Shown here: piece after piece, positions 29,346 to 35,595 of the stretch
Position numbering within the stretch: the first letter of the stretch is position 1
Layout: every line of letters begins with the position of its first letter
Assembly (NCBI GenBank): GCA_015999875.1
Contig: JAECRG010000002.1
Span: forward strand, 154,148-190,919
Direction of reading: 5' to 3'
DNA from: Candidatus Saccharimonadota bacterium
GTDB lineage: Bacteria > Patescibacteriota > Saccharimonadia > Saccharimonadales > Saccharimonadaceae
DNA length: 36,772 nt
Translations under genes and position numbers: made by a program
Notes under the pieces: model-generated
What the model was told of the DNA's origin: nothing
Database searches by the model: none
The model's input: only the letters and a program-made list of their open reading frames with translations

Positions 29346-29455
29346 GACACCTCCTTTGTTACGATTGTCACCGTGCGACCTGTTGTGGTCACAGATATAA
29401 GTATGATCTATGTAGCTGAGAATACGCTGTAACGGATACTGTACCCTATTTACAC

Positions 29456-29483
29456 TTGACAATATTTATAAAAGTACTATGAT
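29456..29483 (+). promoter_or_regulatory. Promoter of the 95-aa gene
   Basis: -35 TTGACA (29456-29461, consensus), 16-bp spacer, -10 TATGAT (29478-29483). The -10 ends 9 nt before the ATG and no ribosome site is present, so the leader is very short. Confidence 0.6.
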
Positions 29484-29492
29484 ACTACTATC

Positions 29493-29780
29493 ATGATACG
29501 TGATGGTGTGTCAAAAGAAATTCCCAATGCAATACGCGCATCTATATACGCGCAGCTTATTGCTGCTGAGCTTGCACTTGTAATCGTAGATGCTGTGGAT
29601 GATGTTGCAGTGACTGCCATCGCAGAAGTGGTTGATCTTGGGAATCCAGCGGAGCGACGCGCTGAAGTTTTGGCTGGTTTATCTGAGATGACACTGGGCT
29701 TGGCACTCAGTGAGTGTGCTGGTGATATGTTAGAGGCGCACTCAAAATCTGATGTGCGCGACGATCCATCAAGTGTGTAG
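29493..29780 (+). CDS. Hypothetical helical protein, 95 aa
   Basis: Not recognised. Ala/Val/Leu/Glu-rich and probably all-helical: RDGVSKEIPNAIRASIYAQL, then AAELALVIVDAVDDVAVTAI, and a second helix pair (GLSEMTLGLALSECAGDM). The hydrophobicity is moderate and regularly interrupted by acidic residues, so amphipathic helices are more likely than membrane ones. It has a consensus TTGACA promoter and a nearly leaderless start. The winged-helix/Nudix gene follows after 23 nt and has its own -10-like box, so cotranscription is possible but not certain. Confidence 0.6.
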   Translation: MIRDGVSKEIPNAIRASIYAQLIAAELALVIVDAVDDVAVTAIAEVVDLGNPAERRAEVLAGLSEMTLGLALSECAGDMLEAHSKSDVRDDPSSV

Positions 29781-29803
29781 TTTGCTATACTTAGTATAAT
29801 ACT

Positions 29804-30472
29804 ATGCTTGATCATCATATTCAGAAAAACATTGTGTATACACTCGCCTTCTCAGATGGTATGCGATTTGGTGAACTGAAGCCAGATGAGCTAGAGAATA
29901 AGGCGTTCGACTATCATTTAAAAAAGGTGGTTCAGGCTGGTTTCGTAGCGAAAGCTGAGGATGGACGCTATGTATTGACGAGCGAAGGTAAACGCGTTGG
30001 TATCAGTGCATTTCGCGGCAAGGTGGATAGGCTTGATCAAGCGCGAGCCACTCTATTGCTTGTTGCGCGACGTGCGGATGACGGAGCTTGGCTTATGATG
30101 CGACGCAAATCCCAGCCACTTATCGGTTTGCGTGGGTTTATGAACGCGCGCCCGACGGCCACCCAGCAGATTGTGGATACAGCCCAGCAGATATGCCGGG
30201 AGGAGACGGGACTTACCGGCGAGTTCGTAGCGCATGGGCACGGGTATTTCCGTGTGTACCGCTCGGGCAGTCTCGAAAGCTTCATTCATTTTACGCTCCT
30301 AGTGTGCAACGAAATTCGGGGAGAGTTGCACCAAAACAGTTCACTAGCGGAATACTACTGGGATACGGATCCCGATTGGTCGGCACCGGATATGCTACCG
30401 AACACTCAAATACTTCGCAAAATGCTCGAAGCTCAGCCGGGCCAGTTTGTGGATCAAAGGTTTGATATTTAG
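29804..30472 (+). CDS. Winged-helix + Nudix-domain fusion with degenerate Nudix box
   Basis: 222 aa in two parts. Residues 1-70 form a winged helix (IVYTLAFSDGMRFGELKPDELENK; FDYHLKKVVQAGFVAKAEDGRY). Residues about 78-190 form a Nudix-type domain (ATLLLVARRADDGAWLMMRR; CREETGLTGEFVAHGHGYF). In the Nudix box the metal-binding EETG end is kept, but the RE of the REUxEE core reads QI and the earlier GxxxxxE Glu is not apparent, so hydrolysis may be lost. Nudix-type regulators such as NrtR carry the Nudix domain first and the winged helix last; here the order is reversed. A nucleotide-sugar or NAD-related ligand sensor is an inference. TATAAT (29795-29800) lies just before the ATG. Confidence 0.78.
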   Translation: MLDHHIQKNIVYTLAFSDGMRFGELKPDELENKAFDYHLKKVVQAGFVAKAEDGRYVLTSEGKRVGISAFRGKVDRLDQARATLLLVARRADDGAWLMMRRKSQPLIGLRGFMNARPTATQQIVDTAQQICREETGLTGEFVAHGHGYFRVYRSGSLESFIHFTLLVCNEIRGELHQNSSLAEYYWDTDPDWSAPDMLPNTQILRKMLEAQPGQFVDQRFDI

Positions 30473-30581
30473 TCTCTCTTAGCTTCATCTTGCTTGTCAT
30501 AATCATGCTCCTTGCTTATGTCTACTACTAGTATGTATCGACAGCGCTTATTGCGCAGTGAAGAGTTTTTCACTAGTGAGG

Positions 30582-30587
30582 TATACT
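30582..30587 (+). promoter_or_regulatory. -10 box for a leaderless membrane protein gene
   Basis: TATACT ends 7 nt before the ATG at 30595; no ribosome site is present. Confidence 0.5.
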
Positions 30588-30594
30588 GGTAGCA

Positions 30595-31335
30595 ATGAAT
30601 ATCTTTCCGCACCTGCACTGGTATACAGAAACTATCTTTGATAGTGGTCGACAGCCTGCTTTTGTGATGCTGGTGGCATTTTTGATCGCATTTGCGTGCG
30701 CCCGTGGCTATACACGGATTGCTCGGCATACCGGCTGGGGCAGTGTGCATCTAGGTGGTACGCATGCGCATCATCTGGTGTTTGGTGTGGTGATTGCGCT
30801 TGTGGCCGCAAGTATACAGTTTGCTCTGAGCCCTGTTGCAGATAGTCCAGCACAGTTGGCGCTGGCTGCGGCATTTGGCGTAGGTGCTGCATTGATTCTC
30901 GACGAGTTTGCACTACTTTTTTATCTCAAAGATGTGTATTGGGATACGGATGGTCGAAAATCTGTAGATGCAGTGGTGATGGCTGTGGGGCTTGGTTGTT
31001 TATTCTTACTACATACAACACCTTTTGGAAAAAGTGATTTCGACGAACGCCCGGTGCTCTTTGTACTTACGGCGGCGCAGCTTATAAACATGGTTCCGGT
31101 GCTTGTCTGTGCGATCAAAGGCAAACTCTCGCTGGCGCTCTTGGGGGTGTTTATACCAATTTTCGCATGGATCGGTGCAGCTCGCTTAGCTGAACCAACT
31201 TCGGTGTGGGCGCAGCGACTTTATAGTAAGAAAAAACTTAGCCGTGCTGGAAAGCGCTATGAGCAATATGACAGAGTATGGCAGCCTCGCAGGACTGCCC
31301 TACTCGATTTCATTGGAGGAAAGCCAAGTCGCTAA
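30595..31335 (+). CDS. Polytopic membrane protein with conserved-looking His/Asp motif
   Basis: 246 aa with about six membrane helices (about 22-40, 58-80, 86-108, 124-141, 150-170, 178-195). Striking polar residues lie at helix ends: VHLGGTHAHHLVFG (H52, H57, H59, H60), LILDEFALLFYLKDVYWDTDGR (D103, E104, D113, D117, D119) and SVDAV (D125). Clustered His and Asp near the membrane face suggest a metal site. I recall similar integral membrane proteins annotated as hypothetical in Actinobacteria, with no function. The C-terminal 50 residues are basic and cytoplasmic. The start is leaderless-like (TATACT, 7 nt). The end overlaps the convergent 258-aa gene by 4 nt. Confidence 0.75.
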   Translation: MNIFPHLHWYTETIFDSGRQPAFVMLVAFLIAFACARGYTRIARHTGWGSVHLGGTHAHHLVFGVVIALVAASIQFALSPVADSPAQLALAAAFGVGAALILDEFALLFYLKDVYWDTDGRKSVDAVVMAVGLGCLFLLHTTPFGKSDFDERPVLFVLTAAQLINMVPVLVCAIKGKLSLALLGVFIPIFAWIGAARLAEPTSVWAQRLYSKKKLSRAGKRYEQYDRVWQPRRTALLDFIGGKPSR

Positions 31336-32108
31336 GCGACAAGTTGTTCTTCTGGGTTGGCGGCTAGTGCTGCTTCATACGCACGACGGACGGCAGGAGG
31401 TGCATTGCGACGTATGTCTACAGCTACCGGTGAATCCGGTTCGGCGAGCTGTGCGACGCTCGGTACTACACCGATGTCTTGTGCATAGCTCCTAGTGTCA
31501 CTGAGCAGTTCGATCGCTAGCTCCTTTGACTTGATCTGTATATCAACAGGGTGTAGATGATTGAACTTGCCGGGCATGTCGTACGCGAGTGTCTGCAAGC
31601 CGGCATTTCCAAGATGGCGTCCTACGCTGCGACTTAATACACGGATGCGCTCAGGGTCACCGTCAGTACGGAGCAGCTGCAAGCGCGCCTCTGCCGTCAT
31701 GGCAGCAAGCGCAATTGAGCGCTGGGTTTGTGCGAGGTATTCCTCTGGGGTGGTATAATGCCGCTCTGCGTAGGTGGTGCGTCTGCCGTCTGCGACGAGT
31801 CCCAGCTTAAGCACACTAAACATCGTTTCATCACTCCTTAGGCCGTAATTGGCCGAGCCTAGGGCGATACGGGTGTAGATATCTCGTGCTGCATGTTGAT
31901 CTCTGGGACTCTCGAATCTTGTCGGATGTAGCGCATCTGTGATCGAAATGCTACGGTATTCTTGATCAGGCACAAGAGTACCGGGGTGCAGCTGCCGCTT
32001 GGCAATAACACCTGGGGTGTCTGAGCGATATGTCTCGTAGTTTGCGAGGTCGTCGAATTGATTTCTTGGTAAATCGAGTTGTTTGGGTGGTCGTATAATT
32101 TCGTTCAT
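31332..32108 (-). CDS. Hypothetical protein, 258 aa
   Basis: Not recognised. Soluble, without a signal peptide. The start MNEIIRPPKQLDLP is chosen because the frame further upstream runs into a terminator hairpin. CATAGT (32115-32120 on the minus strand) lies 6 nt before this ATG; GAGG also abuts it. The N-terminal 70 residues are Pro/Arg-rich and probably extended, with GVIAKRQLHPGTLVPDQEYR. The rest is helical with a basic and acidic mix: RDIYTRIALGSANYGLR, TPEEYLAQTQRSIALAAMTA, RIRVLSRSVGRHLGNAGL, AVRRAYEAALAANPEE. The layout is consistent with an adaptor or regulatory protein, but nothing proves it. Confidence 0.68.
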   Translation of the reverse strand: MNEIIRPPKQLDLPRNQFDDLANYETYRSDTPGVIAKRQLHPGTLVPDQEYRSISITDALHPTRFESPRDQHAARDIYTRIALGSANYGLRSDETMFSVLKLGLVADGRRTTYAERHYTTPEEYLAQTQRSIALAAMTAEARLQLLRTDGDPERIRVLSRSVGRHLGNAGLQTLAYDMPGKFNHLHPVDIQIKSKELAIELLSDTRSYAQDIGVVPSVAQLAEPDSPVAVDIRRNAPPAVRRAYEAALAANPEEQLVA

Positions 32109-32134
32109 ACCTCTACTATGCACCTCAAACAAAA

Positions 32135-32166
32135 AGCCGTCAGTGAATAGATTTTCACCGACGGCT
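32135..32166 (-). terminator. Rho-independent terminator of the HdeD-like gene
   Basis: AGCCGTC (32135-32141) with GACGGCT (32160-32166) and inner GTGAA/TTCAC. On the minus strand it is followed by TTTTTGTTT. It lies 17 nt beyond the stop of the HdeD-like gene. Confidence 0.85.
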
Positions 32167-32182
32167 CTTTCGAATGCCCGTA

Positions 32183-32743
32183 TTAGTCTTCGAGGAGTTC
32201 CTGGAATTTGCTAGCAAGTACGATCAGTACTACGCCTTCTATGACAGCATAAAGGCCAAGTACCCATACGAATGCTAAGCCACTCGCTGCTGGGTATGTG
32301 AGTACGACGATACCTGCTACAAGGCCAATCGCTGCACTAAATGCATACAGCCATTTGTTGGCAACAACAGCGGGTTCTTTGCTGAAAAACGCTTGTACGA
32401 TGTCGACAAGCCCGCGAATTACAAGTGTAAAGCCGATGAGCAACACGAGCCACATCAGGGTGACTTCTGGGTTGCGAACTAGGTATACACCGACTCCTAG
32501 TAGCGCAACGCCAAAAATCAGCTCAAGCCACCAGAGGCTGATTTTACCGAGATTGAGTAGGCTCTGAATAAGTAGTGAGATACCCCAGACGAGCACAAAT
32601 AGACCAAACAGAACCGCGATGATGCTTACTGTTGCTTGTGGCCAAAACAATGCGGCGATACCAAATAGAATCGCGAGCACACCCTGTGAGACAATGAGTC
32701 CTACGAGCGGTCGTGTAAATGAACTTAATGGTTTCTTTGACAT
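32183..32743 (-). CDS. HdeD family membrane protein
   Basis: 186 aa with six predicted membrane helices, matching the HdeD/DUF308 family, which in E. coli is linked to acid resistance at high cell density. The repeat of two-helix units is visible: GVLAILFGIAALFWPQATV, IIAVLFGLFVLVWGISLLIQ, LELIFGVALLGVGVYLVRNPEVT and a third, more diverged copy (FSAAIGLVAGIVVLTYPAAS). The P-x-x-T/S motifs at helix ends are family-typical. The mechanism is unknown. GGAG sits about 10 nt before the ATG and TATACT-like boxes lie upstream. A strong terminator follows, so it is monocistronic. Confidence 0.9.
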   Translation of the reverse strand: MSKKPLSSFTRPLVGLIVSQGVLAILFGIAALFWPQATVSIIAVLFGLFVLVWGISLLIQSLLNLGKISLWWLELIFGVALLGVGVYLVRNPEVTLMWLVLLIGFTLVIRGLVDIVQAFFSKEPAVVANKWLYAFSAAIGLVAGIVVLTYPAASGLAFVWVLGLYAVIEGVVLIVLASKFQELLED

Positions 32744-32789
32744 ACCTTATCTCCGTTTATAGTATGAGCTTAGTATACACCTGCGAGTG

Positions 32790-33992
32790 CTATCTATGAA
32801 ACTGTATATGCTTCAGGTGTTCTACTGGTATATGTCCCCATCTTCCCCCGGGTAGATCGACTGTCACATACAATCCAAGTGTTTCAGCCGATGCTGCTGG
32901 TTCTTGTCCTGGCGTAATGGCTGTCCGTGGCATAAGGGTAAGGTCGATCACATTTGCGATGTAGCTGATTACGGCCTCTGGGTTGCTTTGCGCGGGTTCG
33001 TAGTGGTGAATAGGATCTTTCTCGCCGATATTTCCTAGCTGGAGAATATAAGGAGTTATGACGCGCACAGGAGATTGCTCTGGCGATAAGTATAATTTCA
33101 TGAGGTCGATCAAACTATCTTGTAGGGGGTACTCTTCTAGCATGTGATCTTCTCGAAAAAGTGCCTGGCATAGTGAATCGAGCTGCTTAAGCTGGTGTGT
33201 CGTCATGCCCGAAGTCTCTATTTGTGACACAAGTGCTTCGACTTGGTCGGCTACTGGTGTGAGTTCGTATTGACCTAGTATGCTGGACGCATGCTCAATA
33301 TCGTCCGAGTAAGAGTCTTCGTCGAACGAAAGGCTCGCATGTCGAAGCTCGGCAATATTAAACACGGTCACATCAGCGAGGGTGTTTTCCATAAAGCACG
33401 CGCGAACCCTGGCGTATAAAATGAACTTATAAAGAGTTGTATCTGAATGGTCTTTTTCGTCGATATACGACTCAGCACGAAAGGCAAATCCACCAAACGG
33501 TCCCTTAAGTGACGAGACACGAGTGTCTTTTGCAGATTCTAGAGAGGTGGTGTCTCTTTCGAGAGTGTCGCTAGGCTCTTCAGGCTCATCCGAGCCTTCG
33601 ATTTCCTCTTCTTGCCCATAATGCAAAAGCGCATCCGTATTTTCAGGCGTAACGACAACACCTCCTGTATTAAGCTGATCGATAACGGTGGGATATGTGA
33701 TCGCATCGTGCGGCGCGTAAATCGTGACAGGGAAATCTAGCAGGCGACCCGCTGCTCGTTCATTAAGGTTTTCAACGCGAACTCTGATTAGCTCATGAAA
33801 CTGCTCGATATTAGTAAACACCAGATTATCTAGCTGGTTTTTTAGCCGATATGCATCTTCTATGACGGGGTGATTACTTAAAGTGCCTTCGTATGTTTCT
33901 TCTCCATCGCGTAGTGAAGAAAAATCATCATATAGTAATTTGTCTGACGCACAAATAGCTGATTCTCTGAATTCGAACATATATAGAAGCAT
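32790..33992 (-). CDS. Hypothetical protein, 400 aa, with acidic linker
   Basis: Not recognised. A large soluble protein in two parts joined by an acidic disordered stretch (EEEIEGSDEPEEPSDTLER, about residues 125-145). The N-terminal part includes RLKNQLDNLVFTNIEQFHEL and RLLDFPVTIYAPHDAITYPT; the C-terminal part includes SYIDEKDHSDTTLYKFILYA, a Gln/Leu-rich helical region and a final beta-like GLYVTVDLPGGRWGHIPVEH. The start is uncertain: ATG 33992 is used, ATG 33980 and TTG 34019 are alternatives, and none has a ribosome site. TATAAT at 34028-34033 (minus strand) is the likely -10 box, giving a leader of about 30 nt. The length and lack of repeats support a true gene. Confidence 0.65.
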   Translation of the reverse strand: MLLYMFEFRESAICASDKLLYDDFSSLRDGEETYEGTLSNHPVIEDAYRLKNQLDNLVFTNIEQFHELIRVRVENLNERAAGRLLDFPVTIYAPHDAITYPTVIDQLNTGGVVVTPENTDALLHYGQEEEIEGSDEPEEPSDTLERDTTSLESAKDTRVSSLKGPFGGFAFRAESYIDEKDHSDTTLYKFILYARVRACFMENTLADVTVFNIAELRHASLSFDEDSYSDDIEHASSILGQYELTPVADQVEALVSQIETSGMTTHQLKQLDSLCQALFREDHMLEEYPLQDSLIDLMKLYLSPEQSPVRVITPYILQLGNIGEKDPIHHYEPAQSNPEAVISYIANVIDLTLMPRTAITPGQEPAASAETLGLYVTVDLPGGRWGHIPVEHLKHIQFHR

Positions 33993-34027
33993 TGTAGTGA
34001 CAGCTTTGCTGACGCGCAAGTATGAGC

Positions 34028-34033
34028 ATTATA
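34028..34033 (-). promoter_or_regulatory. -10 box of the 400-aa gene
   Basis: Consensus TATAAT on the minus strand, immediately after a terminator-like hairpin of the upstream gene. Confidence 0.5.
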
Positions 34034-34039
34034 CGAAAG

Positions 34040-34059
34040 CAGCACCCAACAGGGTGCTG
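34040..34059 (-). terminator. Terminator-like hairpin after the 82-aa gene
   Basis: CAGCACCC (34040-34047), loop AACA, GGGTGCTG (34052-34059); GCTTTCG follows on the minus strand. Compact 8-bp stem with a weak T-run, 10 nt after the stop of the 82-aa gene. Confidence 0.6.
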
Positions 34060-34069
34060 ATTCGCTGGA

Positions 34070-34318
34070 TTATGCACTCATGCTGAGCAGAGTCCATATC
34101 CCGTGGCCACCATCTCGGAGCCAAAACTGCTGCGCACCATCAGAAAGGGTGAAGATTCGCGCTTTCTGCGCGCCTCTCTGTACTGTACAGCTGAGCCCGC
34201 GATCGACGAATTCATATGTGTGACCCTCGTGCTCTATGGCTTTTGGATACGCACGCATGTCTCGTCCGAAACTCATGCGAGTTACGTTGACCGGTTGGTT
34301 GATTTTAAGTGTTTTCAT
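34070..34318 (-). CDS. Hypothetical small protein, 82 aa
   Basis: Not recognised by function. Clear ribosome site AGGAG 7 nt before ATG. The sequence begins MKTLKINQPVNVTRMSFGRD and has the look of a small beta protein: AIEHEGHTYEFVDRG, LSCTVQRGAQKARIFTLSDG, QQFWLRDGGHGIWTLLSM. Alternating strand-like stretches with Gly turns fit a compact barrel or sandwich. One Cys. No membrane segment. A terminator-like hairpin follows and the 400-aa gene continues on the same strand with its own promoter. Confidence 0.68.
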   Translation of the reverse strand: MKTLKINQPVNVTRMSFGRDMRAYPKAIEHEGHTYEFVDRGLSCTVQRGAQKARIFTLSDGAQQFWLRDGGHGIWTLLSMSA

Positions 34319-34652
34319 ATTTTCACTCCTGACTCTCTTCTTAAAGAAAAGGGCTAATTCTTGATAGATTTAGCGAACGGATTTTGGAGTGTTCCAGCGG
34401 TGGATAGGAATAGTTGACCGCTCATGAAACTTTCGTCTCTGTCCTACTCTTTTTACCACGTTGGAGGTGTCTAAGGGCGTCTTTTTCGGACGCTAGTCGT
34501 GAATAGCTTGTAAGTGAAAAGGTGCTCCCACCAGTACCTACATAGCTGTACATAGTATAGCCTGTCGATTGGTTGCGTCGTCAACCTGTAATGCATTGTG
34601 AAATTTAACACGGCTTGCTTTTTGAGAAGCACTAGCTTATTCTGAGCGTAGT
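34319..34652. other. 334-bp spacer without a firm gene
   Basis: This stretch holds a short A/T-rich leader for the 82-aa gene, a small GCGTC-ttttt-cg-GACGC hairpin near 34478, a minus-strand frame of 43 codons (34422-34553), and the upstream region of the plus-strand gene at 34653. I see no tRNA, terminator or repeat in it. Confidence 0.5.
34422..34553 (-). CDS. Candidate small basic protein, 43 aa
   Basis: Open frame starting MYSYVGTGGSTFSLTSYSR and ending KSRTETKVS, with a basic second half. TATACT directly precedes the ATG, too close for the transcript to include it if that is the -10 box, and no ribosome site is present. It may be a chance frame; kept because the spacer is otherwise unexplained. 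Confidence 0.22.
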   Translation of the reverse strand: MYSYVGTGGSTFSLTSYSRLASEKDALRHLQRGKKSRTETKVS

Positions 34653-34919
34653 ATGGATACAAACCCACTTCTTGATGACCCGCTTCATGATTCGGACACA
34701 GCCAATTCTACGCACTTTACGAAGCATGCCGTGCCATTGCAGCCGGTATCATCCGAAGAAGAGATCCGCACTTCTGCGGAATTTGTAGTGCAAAGTGTCC
34801 CGCTTCCTGAAATAGATACGCCTAGCCCTGCTACAGCCTCTTCGCCTACATACGGAACTGCTGCAGCACCACAGAACATCAATGAGTTGTCTGCCGAAGA
34901 TATTCGAGAAGATTATTAG
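34653..34919 (+). CDS. Disordered acidic protein, 88 aa
   Basis: Not recognised. Composition is dominated by Asp, Glu, Ser, Thr, Pro and Ala (DPLHDSDTANSTHF, SSEEEIRTSAEF, IDTPSPATASSPTYG), so it is predicted to be disordered and acidic throughout. A short C-terminal segment, INELSAEDIREDY, could form a helix. No signal peptide. It lies 15 nt upstream of the membrane-anchored 194-aa gene and is probably cotranscribed. TATTCT about 9 nt before the ATG may be a -10 box. This gene pair may act together at the cell surface or on the inner membrane face; this is a guess. Confidence 0.55.
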   Translation: MDTNPLLDDPLHDSDTANSTHFTKHAVPLQPVSSEEEIRTSAEFVVQSVPLPEIDTPSPATASSPTYGTAAAPQNINELSAEDIREDY

Positions 34920-34934
34920 CACGATAGGAATACA

Positions 34935-35519
34935 ATGCCAAAAACAAAAAAGCAATCTTTCAACAAAAAAGCATTTTTAAAGATCACAGTATCTGCTCTT
35001 TTAGTGTTGTTTGTGATTATCTCGGCGGTAATATATCTACAATATAAACCTTTGATGGACAATCCAACGAATATTCGCGATATGTTGATCCGCTCTTCTA
35101 GAGACTCACATATTAATGCTCCAATCGAGCCAAAGACAGGTGATGTGTATTTTCCAGAAATGAAATTATATGTGCCACGTGGCGATGCGCAGATCGCAAG
35201 TTTTACATATCGCTATGATACGAGCTACGAAGGATGGCCTGAATCAATATCCGTAACCTCGCGTGATGTCACGGATCAAGCGGAGCTGGATCTATACAAT
35301 GCAGTTGATTCCGAAAAGGTATTTAGCAAAGTGCCCTATATGCAGGCTTGCCGACAAGGTTTGACGCTCACTGCGCAGCCACTCCCTAGTTTAGACGGTG
35401 AAAAACTCCATCATCAGCAGGCATTGCAAGACGGTCGTATGCTATATGTGTATACAAACACCGGTTGCCCTGCGTTAACTGAAGTCGTCGACGACATCAA
35501 TCGGATTAACTCGTATTGA
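34935..35519 (+). CDS. Membrane-anchored extracytoplasmic protein, 194 aa
   Basis: Not recognised by family. A basic start (MPKTKKQSFNKKAFLK) precedes one membrane helix (about 17-38, ITVSALLVLFVIISAVIYL), which makes it a type II anchored protein with the rest outside. The exported part includes GDVYFPEMKLYVPRGDAQIA, SFTYRYDTSYEGWPESISV and two Cys, in YMQACRQGL and YTNTGCPAL, which may form a disulfide. AGGA 5 nt before the ATG is the ribosome site. It follows the disordered acidic gene by 15 nt and faces the convergent secreted hydrolase gene. Confidence 0.68.
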   Translation: MPKTKKQSFNKKAFLKITVSALLVLFVIISAVIYLQYKPLMDNPTNIRDMLIRSSRDSHINAPIEPKTGDVYFPEMKLYVPRGDAQIASFTYRYDTSYEGWPESISVTSRDVTDQAELDLYNAVDSEKVFSKVPYMQACRQGLTLTAQPLPSLDGEKLHHQQALQDGRMLYVYTNTGCPALTEVVDDINRINSY

Positions 35520-35595
35520 TGCTATGAGCGAAAGTAAGTTGCTATAGTAGGGGTATACTGAGTGTTCCCCAGAAATTTCTAGCATGTAGTGTATG

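Noticed and set aside
17191-30530. Recurring CTACTAGTA strings in spacers at about 17191, 19144 and 30525
   Set aside because: At the first two sites the string is a TATACT -10 box followed by AGTAG, and the third has no matching gene; not enough for a separate motif.
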